64,000 bases of DNA from Mesorhizobium sophorae (GCF_002270415.1 NZ_NNRI01000013.1:124001-188000); one strand, 5' to 3'. Shown: positions 26,316 to 35,907, counted from the stretch's first letter. A program made the numbers and translations. Notes: generated by a model not told the origin, from the letters alone.

Positions 26316-26399
26316 TCCGCTCAGCCGAGGCAGGGCTGTCGCGAGAAGCCGTGCGAAAACAGAGAATTAGCTCAATAGTTTGAAATCGAGATTCATGTC

Positions 26400-26975
26400 A
26401 TGAACGCACAGCACCTTCAGCCCACCGGCTCCGCCTACTTCATCGCCAAGGAGACGGAAAGGCCGGAGAACCACACGCTTTCCGTGCTGGTCGACAACGA
26501 ACCGGGCGTGCTCGCCCGGGTCATCGGCCTGTTCTCCGGGCGCGGCTACAACATCGAGAGCCTGACCGTTTCCGAGACCGAGCATGAGAAGCACCTGTCG
26601 CGCATCACCATCGTGACGCGTGGCACGCCACATGTGCTGGAGCAGATCAAGCATCAGCTCGAACGCATCGTGCCGGTCCACCGCGTCGTCGACCTGACCG
26701 TGCGCTCGCACGAATTCGGCCAGGAGCGGCCGCTGGAGCGGGAACTGGCACTGGTCAAGGTTGCCGGTACCGGCGAGGCCCGCGTCGAGGCACTGCGGCT
26801 GGCGGACGCCTTCCGCGCCAGCGTCATCGACGCCAACACCGAGCATTTCATCTTCGAAATCACCGGCAAGGGCTCCAAGCTCGACCAGTTCATCGCCATC
26901 ATGAAGCCGCTCGGTCTGGTCGAGATCTGCCGCACCGGCGTGGCGGCGATGAACCGCGGTCCACAGGGGATGTAG
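26400..26975 (+). CDS. ilvN: Acetolactate synthase small (regulatory) subunit
   Basis: This 191-residue subunit activates IlvI and confers feedback inhibition by valine. The N-terminal ACT domain (about residues 22-95) contains HTLSVLVDNEPGVLARVIGLFSGRGYNIESLTVSETE. The C-terminal half has ERELALVKVAGTGEARVEALRLADAFRA, the family's second domain. The name ilvH is equivalent. It lies in the same operon as ilvI, and ilvC for the next step is about 20 kb away at 47485. Confidence 0.95.
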   Translation: MNAQHLQPTGSAYFIAKETERPENHTLSVLVDNEPGVLARVIGLFSGRGYNIESLTVSETEHEKHLSRITIVTRGTPHVLEQIKHQLERIVPVHRVVDLTVRSHEFGQERPLERELALVKVAGTGEARVEALRLADAFRASVIDANTEHFIFEITGKGSKLDQFIAIMKPLGLVEICRTGVAAMNRGPQGM

Positions 26976-27093
26976 GCACGGCCGGGCCTTCCAAGTCTTT
27001 GACAAGCGTAGGTCTGGCTCGGTCATAGACCGGCCACTGGTCTTTGCAGTCGCCGAAAAGAGACAATAATGCTGACGTGTCTGGGAGGATATC

Positions 27094-27690
27094 ATGTCGC
27101 TTGACGCATTCCTTGCCCTGCTCGTCTATGCCTTGGTGACGTCGATCACGCCGGGGCCGAACAATTTCATGCTTCTGGCATCGGGAGTGAATTTCGGCAT
27201 CGTCAGGACGGTTCCGCACATGCTGGGCATCAGCATCGGTTTCCTGGTGCTGCTGGTGGCGGTTGGGCTTGGCCTGGGCGCGGTGCTGACCGCGTTTCCG
27301 ATCCTGCATACGGCACTCAAGGTCGCGGGCGGCGCCTATCTGCTTTATCTCGCCTGGAAGATCGCCATGTCGCGTTCGCTTGCCGGCAAGGGTGAGGCGA
27401 AGGGGCAGCCGATGCGCTTCATCGATGCGGCGGCATTCCAGTGGGTCAACCCCAAGGCATGGGTTATGGCGATCACCGCCATGGCCGTCTACACCAATCC
27501 GGAGCATCCGTTCCTGTCGGTGGTGGTGATCTCGGTGGCCTTCACCGTCGTCAACTTGCCGAGCGTCTCGGTGTGGGCGGGTTTCGGCACCGCGCTGCGC
27601 GGTTTCCTGTCGGACCCGGTGCGGCTGAAATGGTTCAACATCGCCATGGGCGTGCTGCTGGCGGCGACGTTGTGGCCGATGCTCCGCTAG
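27094..27690 (+). CDS. LysE/RhtB-family amino acid exporter
   Basis: This 198-residue membrane protein has about six hydrophobic segments and the family signature ITPGPNNFMLLASGVNFG near the N-terminus. It also has FQWVNPKAWVMAITAMAVYT in the middle. Members export lysine, threonine, homoserine lactone or other amino acids. The substrate cannot be told from sequence. A TTGACA hexamer at 26999-27004 may be its -35. Its position after ilvIN makes branched-chain or related amino acid export a possible but unproven role. Confidence 0.88.
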   Translation: MSLDAFLALLVYALVTSITPGPNNFMLLASGVNFGIVRTVPHMLGISIGFLVLLVAVGLGLGAVLTAFPILHTALKVAGGAYLLYLAWKIAMSRSLAGKGEAKGQPMRFIDAAAFQWVNPKAWVMAITAMAVYTNPEHPFLSVVVISVAFTVVNLPSVSVWAGFGTALRGFLSDPVRLKWFNIAMGVLLAATLWPMLR

Positions 27691-27761
27691 GCGTGTCGAC
27701 ATTCCGATGATGCGGGCAGGGTGATGCCGGCCTGACCTGAAACCCGGCCCACCTTGGTCGG

Positions 27762-27786
27762 CTGCACATCTATTGTGCAGTGCACA
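27762..27786. promoter_or_regulatory. Candidate operator with three TGCACA half-sites upstream of the RND pump
   Basis: CTGCACA (27762-27768) and TGTGCAG (27774-27780) form one palindrome, and TGTGCA (27774-27779) with TGCACA (27781-27786) forms a second that shares the middle half-site. The cluster lies about 150 bases before the adaptor gene. No regulator gene adjoins it, so the binding protein would be encoded elsewhere. Confidence 0.5.
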
Positions 27787-27932
27787 TTAAATCTTCGTAA
27801 TGCCGTGTTTTGGCCCTTTTCCGACAAAGGCGTGTCCTATCTATTCGGCGAAATCGCGGCAACGGGCCGTGATTTGCGCTAGAATGCGAACCATCGGCCC
27901 ATCGCGTGTCGGATGGAGAGGGCCTTTTGACC

Positions 27933-29204
27933 ATGCGTGGAAAAGTCGTTCTTTCGTTGCTTGCCGTCGCTTGCCTCGGCGCGGCGGGCTGGCTCTATCT
28001 TTCGCCGAACACGCTGGGCAAGGTTGAACAGATCATCGGCGCAAAGCAGGTGGCCGCGGCGGACCAACCGGCCGCGGCTTCGGACAAGAAGGGCGCCACC
28101 GCGGCGCGCTCCGCCTCCATCCTCTCGGCCGTTGCTTCGACGGCCGATTTCCCGATCCGGCGCTATGCGATCGGTTTCGTCTCGTCTCCGGCCGTCGTCA
28201 GCATCAATGCACGGGTGTCCAGCCAGATCGTATCGATCGACGTCAAGGACGGGCAGATGGTGAAGACCGGCGACGTTCTGTTTTCACTGGATGATCGCGC
28301 GCTGAGGGCGCAACTGGCCAAGGACCAGGCGGCGCTCGCCAAGGACCAGGCGATGCTAGCCAGCTCGAATTCGGACCTCCAGCGCGCCAAGGACCTGGTC
28401 GCCAAGCAGGCCGGTACGCAACAGACCTACGATCAGGCGGTTGCGGCGCAAAAGGCGGCGGTAGCAACCGTCGATGCCGACAAGGCGACGATCGACGCCG
28501 ACAACGTCCAGCTTGGCTTTGCCACGATCACTGCGCCGATTTCCGGCCGGCTTGGCGCCGTCAATGTCGCGGTCGGCGACCTGGTCACCACCAGCAATGG
28601 CAACAACAGCAGCACGGCGACCCCGCTGGTGACCATCACCCAGATGGACCCGCTGCAGGTGAACTTCAATCTGCCGGAAAGTAACCTGGCGCTTCTGCAT
28701 AAGGCGCTTGCTGCGCCGCAGCAGGGTGCCGTGACGCTGACCAAGGACGGCGACCCGACGCCGATCGGCAAGGGGACGCTCGATTTCGTCGACTCCAGCG
28801 TCGACACCGCTTCCGGCACGATTGCGACGCGGGCAAGCGTGCCGAATGCCGATCTGTCGTTGTGGCCGGGCCAGTACGTGAATGTCGTGCTCGACGCCGG
28901 CATCATGCCGAAGATGACATCGGTTCCAACGGTAGCGGTGCAGCCCAGCCAAAAAGGGCCGTTCGTCTATGTGGTCAAACCGGACAACACGGTCGAGATG
29001 CGGCCGGTGGAGGTGGCTCTGACCGAAGGTGAGAACAGCGCCATCAGCCAAGGGGTGAAAAGCGGTGAAAAGGTAGTCACCGAAGGCCAGACAAGGCTGA
29101 AGGACGGCGCCGCCGTGCATGAAGGCAAGGCCGCGACTGGTGGCGGCGGTCAAGCCGCTCCCAAGGTCGCGCAAGCCGACAAGGCCGGCGAGGCGGCCCA
29201 ATGA
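27933..29204 (+). CDS. RND efflux periplasmic adaptor (membrane fusion protein)
   Basis: This 423-residue adaptor links the inner-membrane RND pump to an outer-membrane channel. An N-terminal anchor (about residues 4-24, VVLSLLAVACLGAAGWLYL) is followed by a lipoyl-like half (VSINARVSSQIVSIDVKDGQMVKTGDVLF), an alpha-hairpin rich in Ala, Lys and Gln, the second lipoyl half (ITAPISGRLGAVNVAVGDLV) and beta-barrel domains. It ends in a Gly and Ala rich tail. The ATG at 27933 is preferred because GGAGAGGG lies about ten bases upstream. The stop overlaps the pump gene start (ATGA at 29201-29204). It resembles the MdtA/AcrA group. Confidence 0.93.
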   Translation: MRGKVVLSLLAVACLGAAGWLYLSPNTLGKVEQIIGAKQVAAADQPAAASDKKGATAARSASILSAVASTADFPIRRYAIGFVSSPAVVSINARVSSQIVSIDVKDGQMVKTGDVLFSLDDRALRAQLAKDQAALAKDQAMLASSNSDLQRAKDLVAKQAGTQQTYDQAVAAQKAAVATVDADKATIDADNVQLGFATITAPISGRLGAVNVAVGDLVTTSNGNNSSTATPLVTITQMDPLQVNFNLPESNLALLHKALAAPQQGAVTLTKDGDPTPIGKGTLDFVDSSVDTASGTIATRASVPNADLSLWPGQYVNVVLDAGIMPKMTSVPTVAVQPSQKGPFVYVVKPDNTVEMRPVEVALTEGENSAISQGVKSGEKVVTEGQTRLKDGAAVHEGKAATGGGGQAAPKVAQADKAGEAAQ

Positions 29205-32200
29205 TCTCCGAATTCTGTATTCGCAGGCCAGTCGCCACCCTCCTGATGTCGTTCGCCCTCGTGCTGGGCGGACTGTTCGCCTACAAGTTCCTGCCGGTGG
29301 CGGCGCTGCCCAGCGCCGAATTCCCGGTGGTCAACGTCTCGGCGCAGTTGCCCGGCGCCTCGCCGGAAACTATGGCCACGTCGGTGGCGACGCCACTGAT
29401 CAAGCAATTCGCCACCATCGCCGGTATCGATTCGATATCGACCACCAACTCGCTCGGTTCGACCTCGATCGCCATCCAGTTCGTGCTCAACCGCGACATC
29501 GACGCGGCCGCGGCCGACGTGCAGGCTGCGATCGCGCGTACGCAGAAATCATTGCCGCCGCAGATGACGGCGCCGCCGAGCTATCGCAAGGTCAATCCGG
29601 CCGATGCGCCGATCCTGCTGATGTCGCTGGTCAGCGACACGGTTCCGCTGACCGACCTCGATGCTTTCGCGGAAAACGTCATCTCGCCGTCGCTGTCGAC
29701 GATCGATGGGGTGGCGCAAGTCTCGATCTTCGGCCAGCAGAAATACGCGGTGCGTATCCAGATCGACCCGACCGCGCTCGCCGCGCGCGGCATCTCGATT
29801 GACCAGCTGCAAACTGCGATCGCGTCTGCAAACAGCAACACGCCGCTCGGCGTGCTGCAGAACGACAAGCAGCAGCTGACCATCACGGCCAACACGCAAC
29901 TGACCGACGCTGCCGGCTTCTCCAACCTCATCATCGCCACCAAGAATGGTCACCCGGTACGGCTGGGCGAGGTGACCCGCGTCGTCGATTCGGTGCAGAC
30001 GACCACCACCGCAAGTTGGTACGATGGTACCCGCGCGATCATCATGGCCGTGCAGCGCCAGCCCGACGCCAACACCGTCGACGTCGTCGACAAGGTCAAG
30101 GCGATGTTGCCGTCCTTCCAGGACCAGATGCCGGCCGCCGCCTCGATCAAGCTGCTCAACGACCGTTCGACCTCCATCCGCCAGGCCGTCGATGACGTGC
30201 AGTTCACGCTGCTGTTGACCATCGCGCTGGTGGTCATGGTGATCTTCGTGTTCCTGCGCCGGGTAACGGCGACCATCATCCCGGCCGTGGCGGTGCCGAT
30301 CTCGCTGATCGCCACGCTTGGCGCGATGTTCCTGTTCGGCTTTTCCATCGACAACATATCGCTGATGGGCCTGACGCTTGCGGTGGGCCTTGTCGTCGAC
30401 GATGCCATTGTGATGCTGGAAAACATCTTCCGCCATATGGAGGAGGATGGGTTGTCGGCCTTCGATGCGTCGCTGAAGGGCGCGCGCGAAATCGGCTTCA
30501 CCATCATCTCGATCTCGATTTCGCTGGTGGCCGTGTTCATCCCCGTGCTTCTGATGGGCGGCGTGATCGGGCGCATCTTCAACGAGTTCGCCGTCGTGGT
30601 GACAGTCGCCATCCTGGCCTCGATGTTCGTGTCGCTGACGCTGACGCCGATGCTGTGCTCGCGGCTGCTGTCGGTTACGAAGGCCGATCGCGACAAGCAT
30701 GGCCCCGGTCACAAGCAGGACTTCATCACACGCGGCTACGACCGGATCTTGAGCTTCTGCCTGCGGCACACCTTCCTGGTGTTCCTGGTCTTCATCGGAA
30801 CCGCGGCAGCGTCGGTATGGCTGATCCAGGTCTCGCCGAAGGGCTTCTTCCCGCAGGAGGATATCGGCCAGATATCGGTGACGACCATCGCGCGCCAGGA
30901 CATCTCGTTTGACGCCATGGCCAAGCTGCAAGGGCAGGTGGCCAACGTCTTCTCGCATTCGCCTTATGTCGACCATGTGGCGTGGTCGGCGGGCAGCGGC
31001 AACAATGCGCTCAACCAGGGGCAGCTGTTCGTCCAGCTCAAGGGGAAGGACCAGCGTCCCGATATCGAGAAGGTCCTTTCGGATCTAAGGCGACAACTGG
31101 CCGGCGTGGCGGGTATCGAGACCTACATGCAACCGGTGCAGAACCTGAGGCTGGGTTCGCGGTCGTCGGCCAGCGCCTATCAGCTCGTGGTTCAGGGTCT
31201 GGATACCGGCCAGACCGATATCTGGGCGCAGAAGATGAACGACGCGATGGCGGCCGACCATGCGACCTTCGCCGATGTCACCAGCGACCTGCAGAACAAT
31301 GCCCTGCAGGCGACGCTGGTGGTGGATCGCGATAAGGCCGCCCAACTCGGCATAGATACCGACACGCTGCGCTCCGCTCTCTATGGCGGGTTCGGCACCG
31401 ACCAGGTTTCGACAATCTTCGGTTCGGCCGACAGCTACGAAGTCATCACCGAGCTCGATCCCAACATCGAATGGTCGCCCGAGCGGATGCTGGCCATCCA
31501 GATGAGGACGGCGAGCGGCAGCCTGGTGCCGCTTGGCGCCTTTGCCCAGGTCGATCGCACGGCCGGCGCCTTGACGGTCAACCAGCTTGGCCAGCTGCCC
31601 GCTGTGACCATCTCCTACAATCTGCCGCAAGGCGTGGCGCTCGGCGACAGCGTGACCCGCATCAACGCGCTCAAGGAGCAGATCGGCATGCCGACGGCGA
31701 TCTCGACGACCTTTGCCGGCACGGCCAAGACCTTCCAGGATTCGCTGGCCAACCAGGGCCTGCTGATCGGTGGCGCCATCCTGACCATCTACATCGTGCT
31801 TGGCATCCTCTACGAAAGCTTCATTCACCCGCTCACCATTCTCACCGGCCTGCCATCTGCGGTGCTTGGCGCCGTCGTTGCGCTGCGCTTTGCTGGCATG
31901 GATCTATCGGTGATCGCGGTGATCGGCATTTTGATGCTGATCGGCATCGTCAAGAAGAACGGCATCATGATGGTCGACGTGGCGCTGGAATTGCGACGAG
32001 ATGGCTTGTCGGCCACCGAGTCCATCCACAAGGCCTGCCTCATGCGTTTCAGGCCGATCATGATGACGACGCTGGCCGCACTGATGGGCACGTTTCCGAT
32101 CGCGCTCGGCACCGGCGCCAGCGCCGAGCTGCGCCAACCGCTGGGCGTTGCCGTTGTCGGCGGCCTGCTTGCTTCGCAGGCGCTGACCTTGTTCGTGACG

Positions 32201-32362
32201 CCGGTGATCTATGTCTACATGGAGAATTTCTCGGGCTGGCTGGTCGGGCTGATGCCGAAGCGCAAGGCTGAAGAGATCCCGAAGGAACCTGTGAGGCAGC
32301 CCTCTCTGTTCGATGTCAACGAGGAGCAGCAGCTCGAACCGCAGAAGACGGCCGCCGAATAG
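29201..32362 (+). CDS. RND efflux pump inner-membrane transporter (AcrB/MdtB-like)
   Basis: This 1053-residue proton-driven exporter belongs to the hydrophobe/amphiphile efflux group. It begins MISEFCIRRPVATLLMSFAL, the standard first transmembrane helix. The proton-relay aspartates are visible in helix 4 as GLVVDDAIVMLENIFRHMEE. Two large periplasmic loops follow helices 1 and 7, and the second half repeats the pattern with LIGIVKKNGIMMVDVALELRRDG. The substrate range is unknown. No outer-membrane channel gene follows, so a TolC-type protein from elsewhere is expected. Confidence 0.95.
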   Translation: MISEFCIRRPVATLLMSFALVLGGLFAYKFLPVAALPSAEFPVVNVSAQLPGASPETMATSVATPLIKQFATIAGIDSISTTNSLGSTSIAIQFVLNRDIDAAAADVQAAIARTQKSLPPQMTAPPSYRKVNPADAPILLMSLVSDTVPLTDLDAFAENVISPSLSTIDGVAQVSIFGQQKYAVRIQIDPTALAARGISIDQLQTAIASANSNTPLGVLQNDKQQLTITANTQLTDAAGFSNLIIATKNGHPVRLGEVTRVVDSVQTTTTASWYDGTRAIIMAVQRQPDANTVDVVDKVKAMLPSFQDQMPAAASIKLLNDRSTSIRQAVDDVQFTLLLTIALVVMVIFVFLRRVTATIIPAVAVPISLIATLGAMFLFGFSIDNISLMGLTLAVGLVVDDAIVMLENIFRHMEEDGLSAFDASLKGAREIGFTIISISISLVAVFIPVLLMGGVIGRIFNEFAVVVTVAILASMFVSLTLTPMLCSRLLSVTKADRDKHGPGHKQDFITRGYDRILSFCLRHTFLVFLVFIGTAAASVWLIQVSPKGFFPQEDIGQISVTTIARQDISFDAMAKLQGQVANVFSHSPYVDHVAWSAGSGNNALNQGQLFVQLKGKDQRPDIEKVLSDLRRQLAGVAGIETYMQPVQNLRLGSRSSASAYQLVVQGLDTGQTDIWAQKMNDAMAADHATFADVTSDLQNNALQATLVVDRDKAAQLGIDTDTLRSALYGGFGTDQVSTIFGSADSYEVITELDPNIEWSPERMLAIQMRTASGSLVPLGAFAQVDRTAGALTVNQLGQLPAVTISYNLPQGVALGDSVTRINALKEQIGMPTAISTTFAGTAKTFQDSLANQGLLIGGAILTIYIVLGILYESFIHPLTILTGLPSAVLGAVVALRFAGMDLSVIAVIGILMLIGIVKKNGIMMVDVALELRRDGLSATESIHKACLMRFRPIMMTTLAALMGTFPIALGTGASAELRQPLGVAVVGGLLASQALTLFVTPVIYVYMENFSGWLVGLMPKRKAEEIPKEPVRQPSLFDVNEEQQLEPQKTAAE

Positions 32363-32435
32363 AATTCAAGGTCGCCAGGATCTGGCCCAAGGCGTTGCGC
32401 TTGCGGTGGCATCACCGGAAACGTAATTTGCGGTC

Positions 32436-33041
32436 ATGTCACACAATCACGACCACGACAACGAGCTCGATCCCTTTGCCGCGCGGGTACGTGCGCTGGA
32501 GACGATCCTCACCCGCAAGGGGCTGATCGATCCGGCCGCGATCGATGTCATCGTCGACACCTACGAGACCAGGATCGGCCCGCGCAATGGCGCCAAGGTG
32601 GTGGCGAAGGCCTGGAGCGATCCTGCCTATGCCGACTGGCTGAGGCGCGATGCGACGGCAGCGATCGAATCGCTCAGCTACACGGGCCGCCAAGGCGAGC
32701 ATATGCAGGCGGTCTTCAACACCGAGGACACGCACAATCTCGTCGTCTGCACGCTGTGCTCTTGCTATCCGTGGTCTGTGCTTGGCCTGCCGCCGGTCTG
32801 GTACAAGGCGCCGCCCTACCGCTCGCGCGCGGTCATCGATCCGCGCGGCGTGCTGGAGGAGTTCGGGCTGACGCTGCCGGCCGACAAAAAGATCCGCGTC
32901 TGGGATTCCACCGCCGAGCTGCGCTATCTCGTCGTGCCGATGCGTCCCGACGGCACCGAGGGCTGGAGCGAGGAGCGGCTGGCCGATCTGGTGAGCCGCG
33001 ACGCGATGATCGGCACCGCTTTGGCGAGGCAGCCGGCATGA
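32436..33041 (+). CDS. nthA: Nitrile hydratase alpha subunit, cobalt type
   Basis: Nitrile hydratase converts nitriles to amides. The alpha subunit binds the non-corrin metal through the claw motif CTLCSC at residues 105-110 (VVCTLCSCYPWSVLGLPPVWYK), whose last two cysteines are oxidised in the active enzyme. A Thr in the second position of the claw marks the Co(III) form. Iron enzymes have Ser. The 201-residue protein begins with a His and Asp rich stretch. The stop overlaps the beta subunit start by four bases. No amidase or aldoxime dehydratase gene is adjacent. Confidence 0.95.
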   Translation: MSHNHDHDNELDPFAARVRALETILTRKGLIDPAAIDVIVDTYETRIGPRNGAKVVAKAWSDPAYADWLRRDATAAIESLSYTGRQGEHMQAVFNTEDTHNLVVCTLCSCYPWSVLGLPPVWYKAPPYRSRAVIDPRGVLEEFGLTLPADKKIRVWDSTAELRYLVVPMRPDGTEGWSEERLADLVSRDAMIGTALARQPA

Positions 33042-33697
33042 ACGGGCCGCAGGACCTTGGCGGGCAGATGGGCTTCGGTCCGGTCGCGCCGGAAATTGAC
33101 GAGCCGTATTTCCATGCCGCCTGGGAAAGGCGGGCGCTGGGCGTGACCTTATGCGCAGGCGCGATGGGCGCGTGGAACATCGACGAGAGCCGGCATGCGC
33201 GGGAATCGCTGCATCCCGCCGATTACTATGCCTCCAGCTACTACGAGATCTGGATCAAGGCGCTGGAAGTGCTGCTCAAGCGCCATGGGTTCGTCAGCGA
33301 GCGCGATTTTAAGGCAGGCACCGCAGTCGATCCGGCGGCGGCGCCGAAACGGGTGCTGAAGGCCGAAAACGTGCCCGCGGTGCTGGCCGACGGCGGTCCT
33401 TGCGACCGGCCGGTGGCGCAACCGGCGCGGTTCAAGGCCGGCGATCCCGTGCGGACCAAGAACTTCAACCCGACCGGCCATACGCGGCTGCCGCGCTATG
33501 CACGCGGCAAGCATGGAACGATCGAGGCGGTGCGCGACGGCTTTGTGTTTCCAGACAGCAACGCGCATGGCGAGGGCGAAAACCCGCAATGGGTCTACAC
33601 GGTGGTTTTCGAAGGGTCGGAAATCTGGGGCGAGGGCGCCGACCCGACGCTGAGCGTGTCGATCGATGCCTGGGAGAGTTATCTTGAGCCGGCGTGA
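33038..33697 (+). CDS. nthB: Nitrile hydratase beta subunit
   Basis: This 219-residue subunit pairs with NthA. It starts MNGPQDLGGQMGFGPVAPE, the conserved beta N-terminus, and contains YYEIWIKALEVLLKRHGF and the C-terminal barrel FKAGDPVRTKNFNPTGHTRLPRYARGKHGTIEAVRDGFVFPD. The frame is open upstream but the ATG at 33038 overlaps the nthA stop (ATGA), which fixes the start. The accessory gene begins inside the 3' end of this one. Confidence 0.95.
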   Translation: MNGPQDLGGQMGFGPVAPEIDEPYFHAAWERRALGVTLCAGAMGAWNIDESRHARESLHPADYYASSYYEIWIKALEVLLKRHGFVSERDFKAGTAVDPAAAPKRVLKAENVPAVLADGGPCDRPVAQPARFKAGDPVRTKNFNPTGHTRLPRYARGKHGTIEAVRDGFVFPDSNAHGEGENPQWVYTVVFEGSEIWGEGADPTLSVSIDAWESYLEPA

Positions 33698-34049
33698 GGC
33701 AAACGATCACGCCGCCGATTTGCCGCTTAGCGTCGATGCCCCGGTCTTTGCCGAGCCATGGCAGGCCGAAGCATTTGCCATGACGGTTGCGCTGCATGAC
33801 AAGGGCCTGTTTTCGTGGGGCGAATGGGCGCAGGCACTGTCGTCGCAGGTGAAGGGGCCAGGTGCCGCGGCTGATGGCCATGACTATTACGAACATTGGC
33901 TGGTGGCGCTGGAAAGCTTGCTTGTTTCGAAAGGGCTGACCGCCAGGGCGGATGTCGATGCCATGGCTGAAGCCTGGGAGCGCGCCGCGCACGCCACTCC
34001 GCATGGCAAGCCGATCCTGCTGGAGAACGACCCCAGGCCGATCCGATAG
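33684..34049 (+). CDS. Nitrile hydratase accessory protein (P14K/NthE-like, TTG start)
   Basis: This 121-residue protein resembles the N-terminal half of the beta subunit (FAEPWQAEAFAMTVALHDKGLFSWGEWAQALSSQ, then YYEHWLVALESLLVSKGLTARADVDA). In cobalt nitrile hydratases this beta homologue acts as a metallochaperone that inserts cobalt by exchanging alpha subunits. The likely start is the TTG at 33684, six bases after GGAGAG. It overlaps nthB by 14 bases. The ATG at 33666 would overlap more and lacks family sequence. Confidence 0.85.
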   Translation: MSRREANDHAADLPLSVDAPVFAEPWQAEAFAMTVALHDKGLFSWGEWAQALSSQVKGPGAAADGHDYYEHWLVALESLLVSKGLTARADVDAMAEAWERAAHATPHGKPILLENDPRPIR

Positions 34050-34215
34050 GTCGTGGCTGCAGCCCGACCATAATCGTGGCGCGCCACGTCTGTTCTCTTT
34101 ACGTTCTTGTTTGCGCCTGATAGCCTGACCCGTCCGCGGCACTGAAGCGCCACGACACGTCGATGGTGGTGGCGGCTATCTTGTCTTTCCCTTGCGAATC
34201 CGGTCTCTCGCGCTG

Positions 34216-35343
34216 ATGGAATTCTCTCCCCAACAGGACGAGGCGCTGCAAGCGGTTGCCCGCTGGCTCAAGACCGGAAAGCCGCAGCTGTTCCGGCTGT
34301 TCGGCTATGCCGGCACCGGCAAGACGACGCTGGCACGCTATTTCGCCGAGCATGTCGACGGCCAGGTCCAGTTCGCCGCCTTCACCGGCAAGGCGGCGCA
34401 AGTGCTGCGCTCCAAGGGCGCGATCAACGCCCGCACCATCCATTCGCTGATCTATCGGCCGAAGGGCGAGGAATCGGTATCGGACGAGGTCACCGGCAAG
34501 ACCTCGATGTCACCGACCTTTTCGCTCAACCGGCAGAGCCCGATCTCGCGGGCGAAACTGGTCGTCATCGACGAATGTTCGATGGTCGACGAACAGCTTG
34601 GCCGCGACCTGATGAGCTTCGGTACGCCGATTCTGGTGCTCGGCGACCCCGGCCAGCTGCCGCCGATTTCGGGCGGCGGCGTCTTCACCGACCACGAGCC
34701 GGATTTCCTGCTCACCGAAATCCACCGGCAGGCGCGCGACAATCCGATCCTGCGGCTGGCGCTCGATGTTCGCGAGGGCCGCGAGTTCATGCGTGGCGAC
34801 TATGGCACGGCCCAGGTGATCGGCAAGGAAGACGTCACCCAGGAGCTGGTGCTGAAGGCCGACCAGGTGCTGGTCGGCACCAACCGCACGCGGCGACGCT
34901 ACAATCAGCGGCTGCGCGAACTCAAAGGCTTCAATGCCGACTATCCGCAGGCCGGCGACAAGCTCGTTTGCCTGCGCAACGATCCGGCCAAAGGCCTGCT
35001 CAACGGTTCGCTGTGGAAGGTGATGACCTCGTCGCGCGAGACAGTGAAGCCCGGCATCAACCTTCTGGTGTCGCCGGAAGAGGACGATCCGGATCGCGGC
35101 GTCGCCAAGATCAAGCTGCTCAAGGCAGCCTTCGAGGATCCGGATGCCGACATCCCCTGGCAGCAGAAGAAGCGCTTCGACGATTTCGACTATGGTTACG
35201 CGCTGACCGTGCACAAGGCGCAGGGCTCGCAATGGAACGAGATCGTGCTGTTCGATGAAAGCTGGGCCTTCAAGGAAACCCGCCAGCGCTGGCTCTACAC
35301 CGCCATCACGCGCGCGGCCGAGCGGCTGACGATCGTCAGGTAG
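34216..35343 (+). CDS. RecD-like SF1 DNA helicase
   Basis: This 375-residue ATP-dependent helicase starts at the ATG at 34216 (MEFSPQQDEALQAV), which places Walker A as GYAGTGKTT at 30-38. FAAFTGKAAQVLRSKGAINARTIHSLIY is the RecD-type motif Ia region, LVVIDECSMVDEQLGRDL is motif II, and GDPGQLPPI is motif III. DYGYALTVHKAQGSQWNEIVLFDES followed by WLYTAITRAAERLTIV covers motifs V and VI. It lacks the long N-terminus of RecD2, so it is closer to the short Dda/RecD-like type. Its cellular role is unknown. Confidence 0.9.
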   Translation: MEFSPQQDEALQAVARWLKTGKPQLFRLFGYAGTGKTTLARYFAEHVDGQVQFAAFTGKAAQVLRSKGAINARTIHSLIYRPKGEESVSDEVTGKTSMSPTFSLNRQSPISRAKLVVIDECSMVDEQLGRDLMSFGTPILVLGDPGQLPPISGGGVFTDHEPDFLLTEIHRQARDNPILRLALDVREGREFMRGDYGTAQVIGKEDVTQELVLKADQVLVGTNRTRRRYNQRLRELKGFNADYPQAGDKLVCLRNDPAKGLLNGSLWKVMTSSRETVKPGINLLVSPEEDDPDRGVAKIKLLKAAFEDPDADIPWQQKKRFDDFDYGYALTVHKAQGSQWNEIVLFDESWAFKETRQRWLYTAITRAAERLTIVR

Positions 35344-35377
35344 CAGGCATTCGCCGGCCCTGCGGGGCTGTCGTGTT

Positions 35378-35794
35378 TCAGCCGCGACCCTGTTGCTCTT
35401 CGGTCGGCCGGGCTCCAAGCCATTGCCAGGCCGAGGCTTCGTCCTCGGTCTCGAAATGCTTGAATTCGATTGACGGCGCATCCCGCAGGACATGTCGCGC
35501 GTCGGCGGTCCAGTCCGGCTCGCCGATCGTCGCGCAACGGCCGACATGTTGCATTGCATGGGCGGTGCCCTGCGTCAGGGTCTCTTCGGCAATATTGGCC
35601 CAGTCGACGCCATCGTGATCGACAAGGCGCACCAGCACGTCGATATGTGGGTGAAGGGCATAGGCTGCCTCCATCAAACCGAAAAGGTTTTCGCCATCGG
35701 CGGCGGAGACGTGGCCGACGACATCGAGGGCGAGAAGATCGTCACGGGTGGTCTCGAGACGACGGATAGCCGGTACGGCATCGAGAAAATTCAT
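35378..35794 (-). CDS. STAS/SpoIIAA-like domain protein
   Basis: This 138-residue protein fits the SpoIIAA-like (STAS) fold found in many proteobacteria. It has LDVVGHVSAADGENLFGLMEAAYALHPHIDVLVRLVDHDGVDW in the first half and EFKHFETEDEASAWQWL at the C-terminus, the usual ending of the family. Its function is not known. It lies between the helicase and pdxJ and is divergent from pdxJ. Confidence 0.75.
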   Translation of the reverse strand: MNFLDAVPAIRRLETTRDDLLALDVVGHVSAADGENLFGLMEAAYALHPHIDVLVRLVDHDGVDWANIAEETLTQGTAHAMQHVGRCATIGEPDWTADARHVLRDAPSIEFKHFETEDEASAWQWLGARPTEEQQGRG

Positions 35795-35907
35795 GGTGCT
35801 TCCTTTCGCGGACTCACTTCATCACGCTTGGAACACTCGAAACCCGCTGTCTGTTCCCGCCAAAGGCATTATAGGTGGCGCGTCGAATGATCTCCGAGGC
35901 CGCTTCC

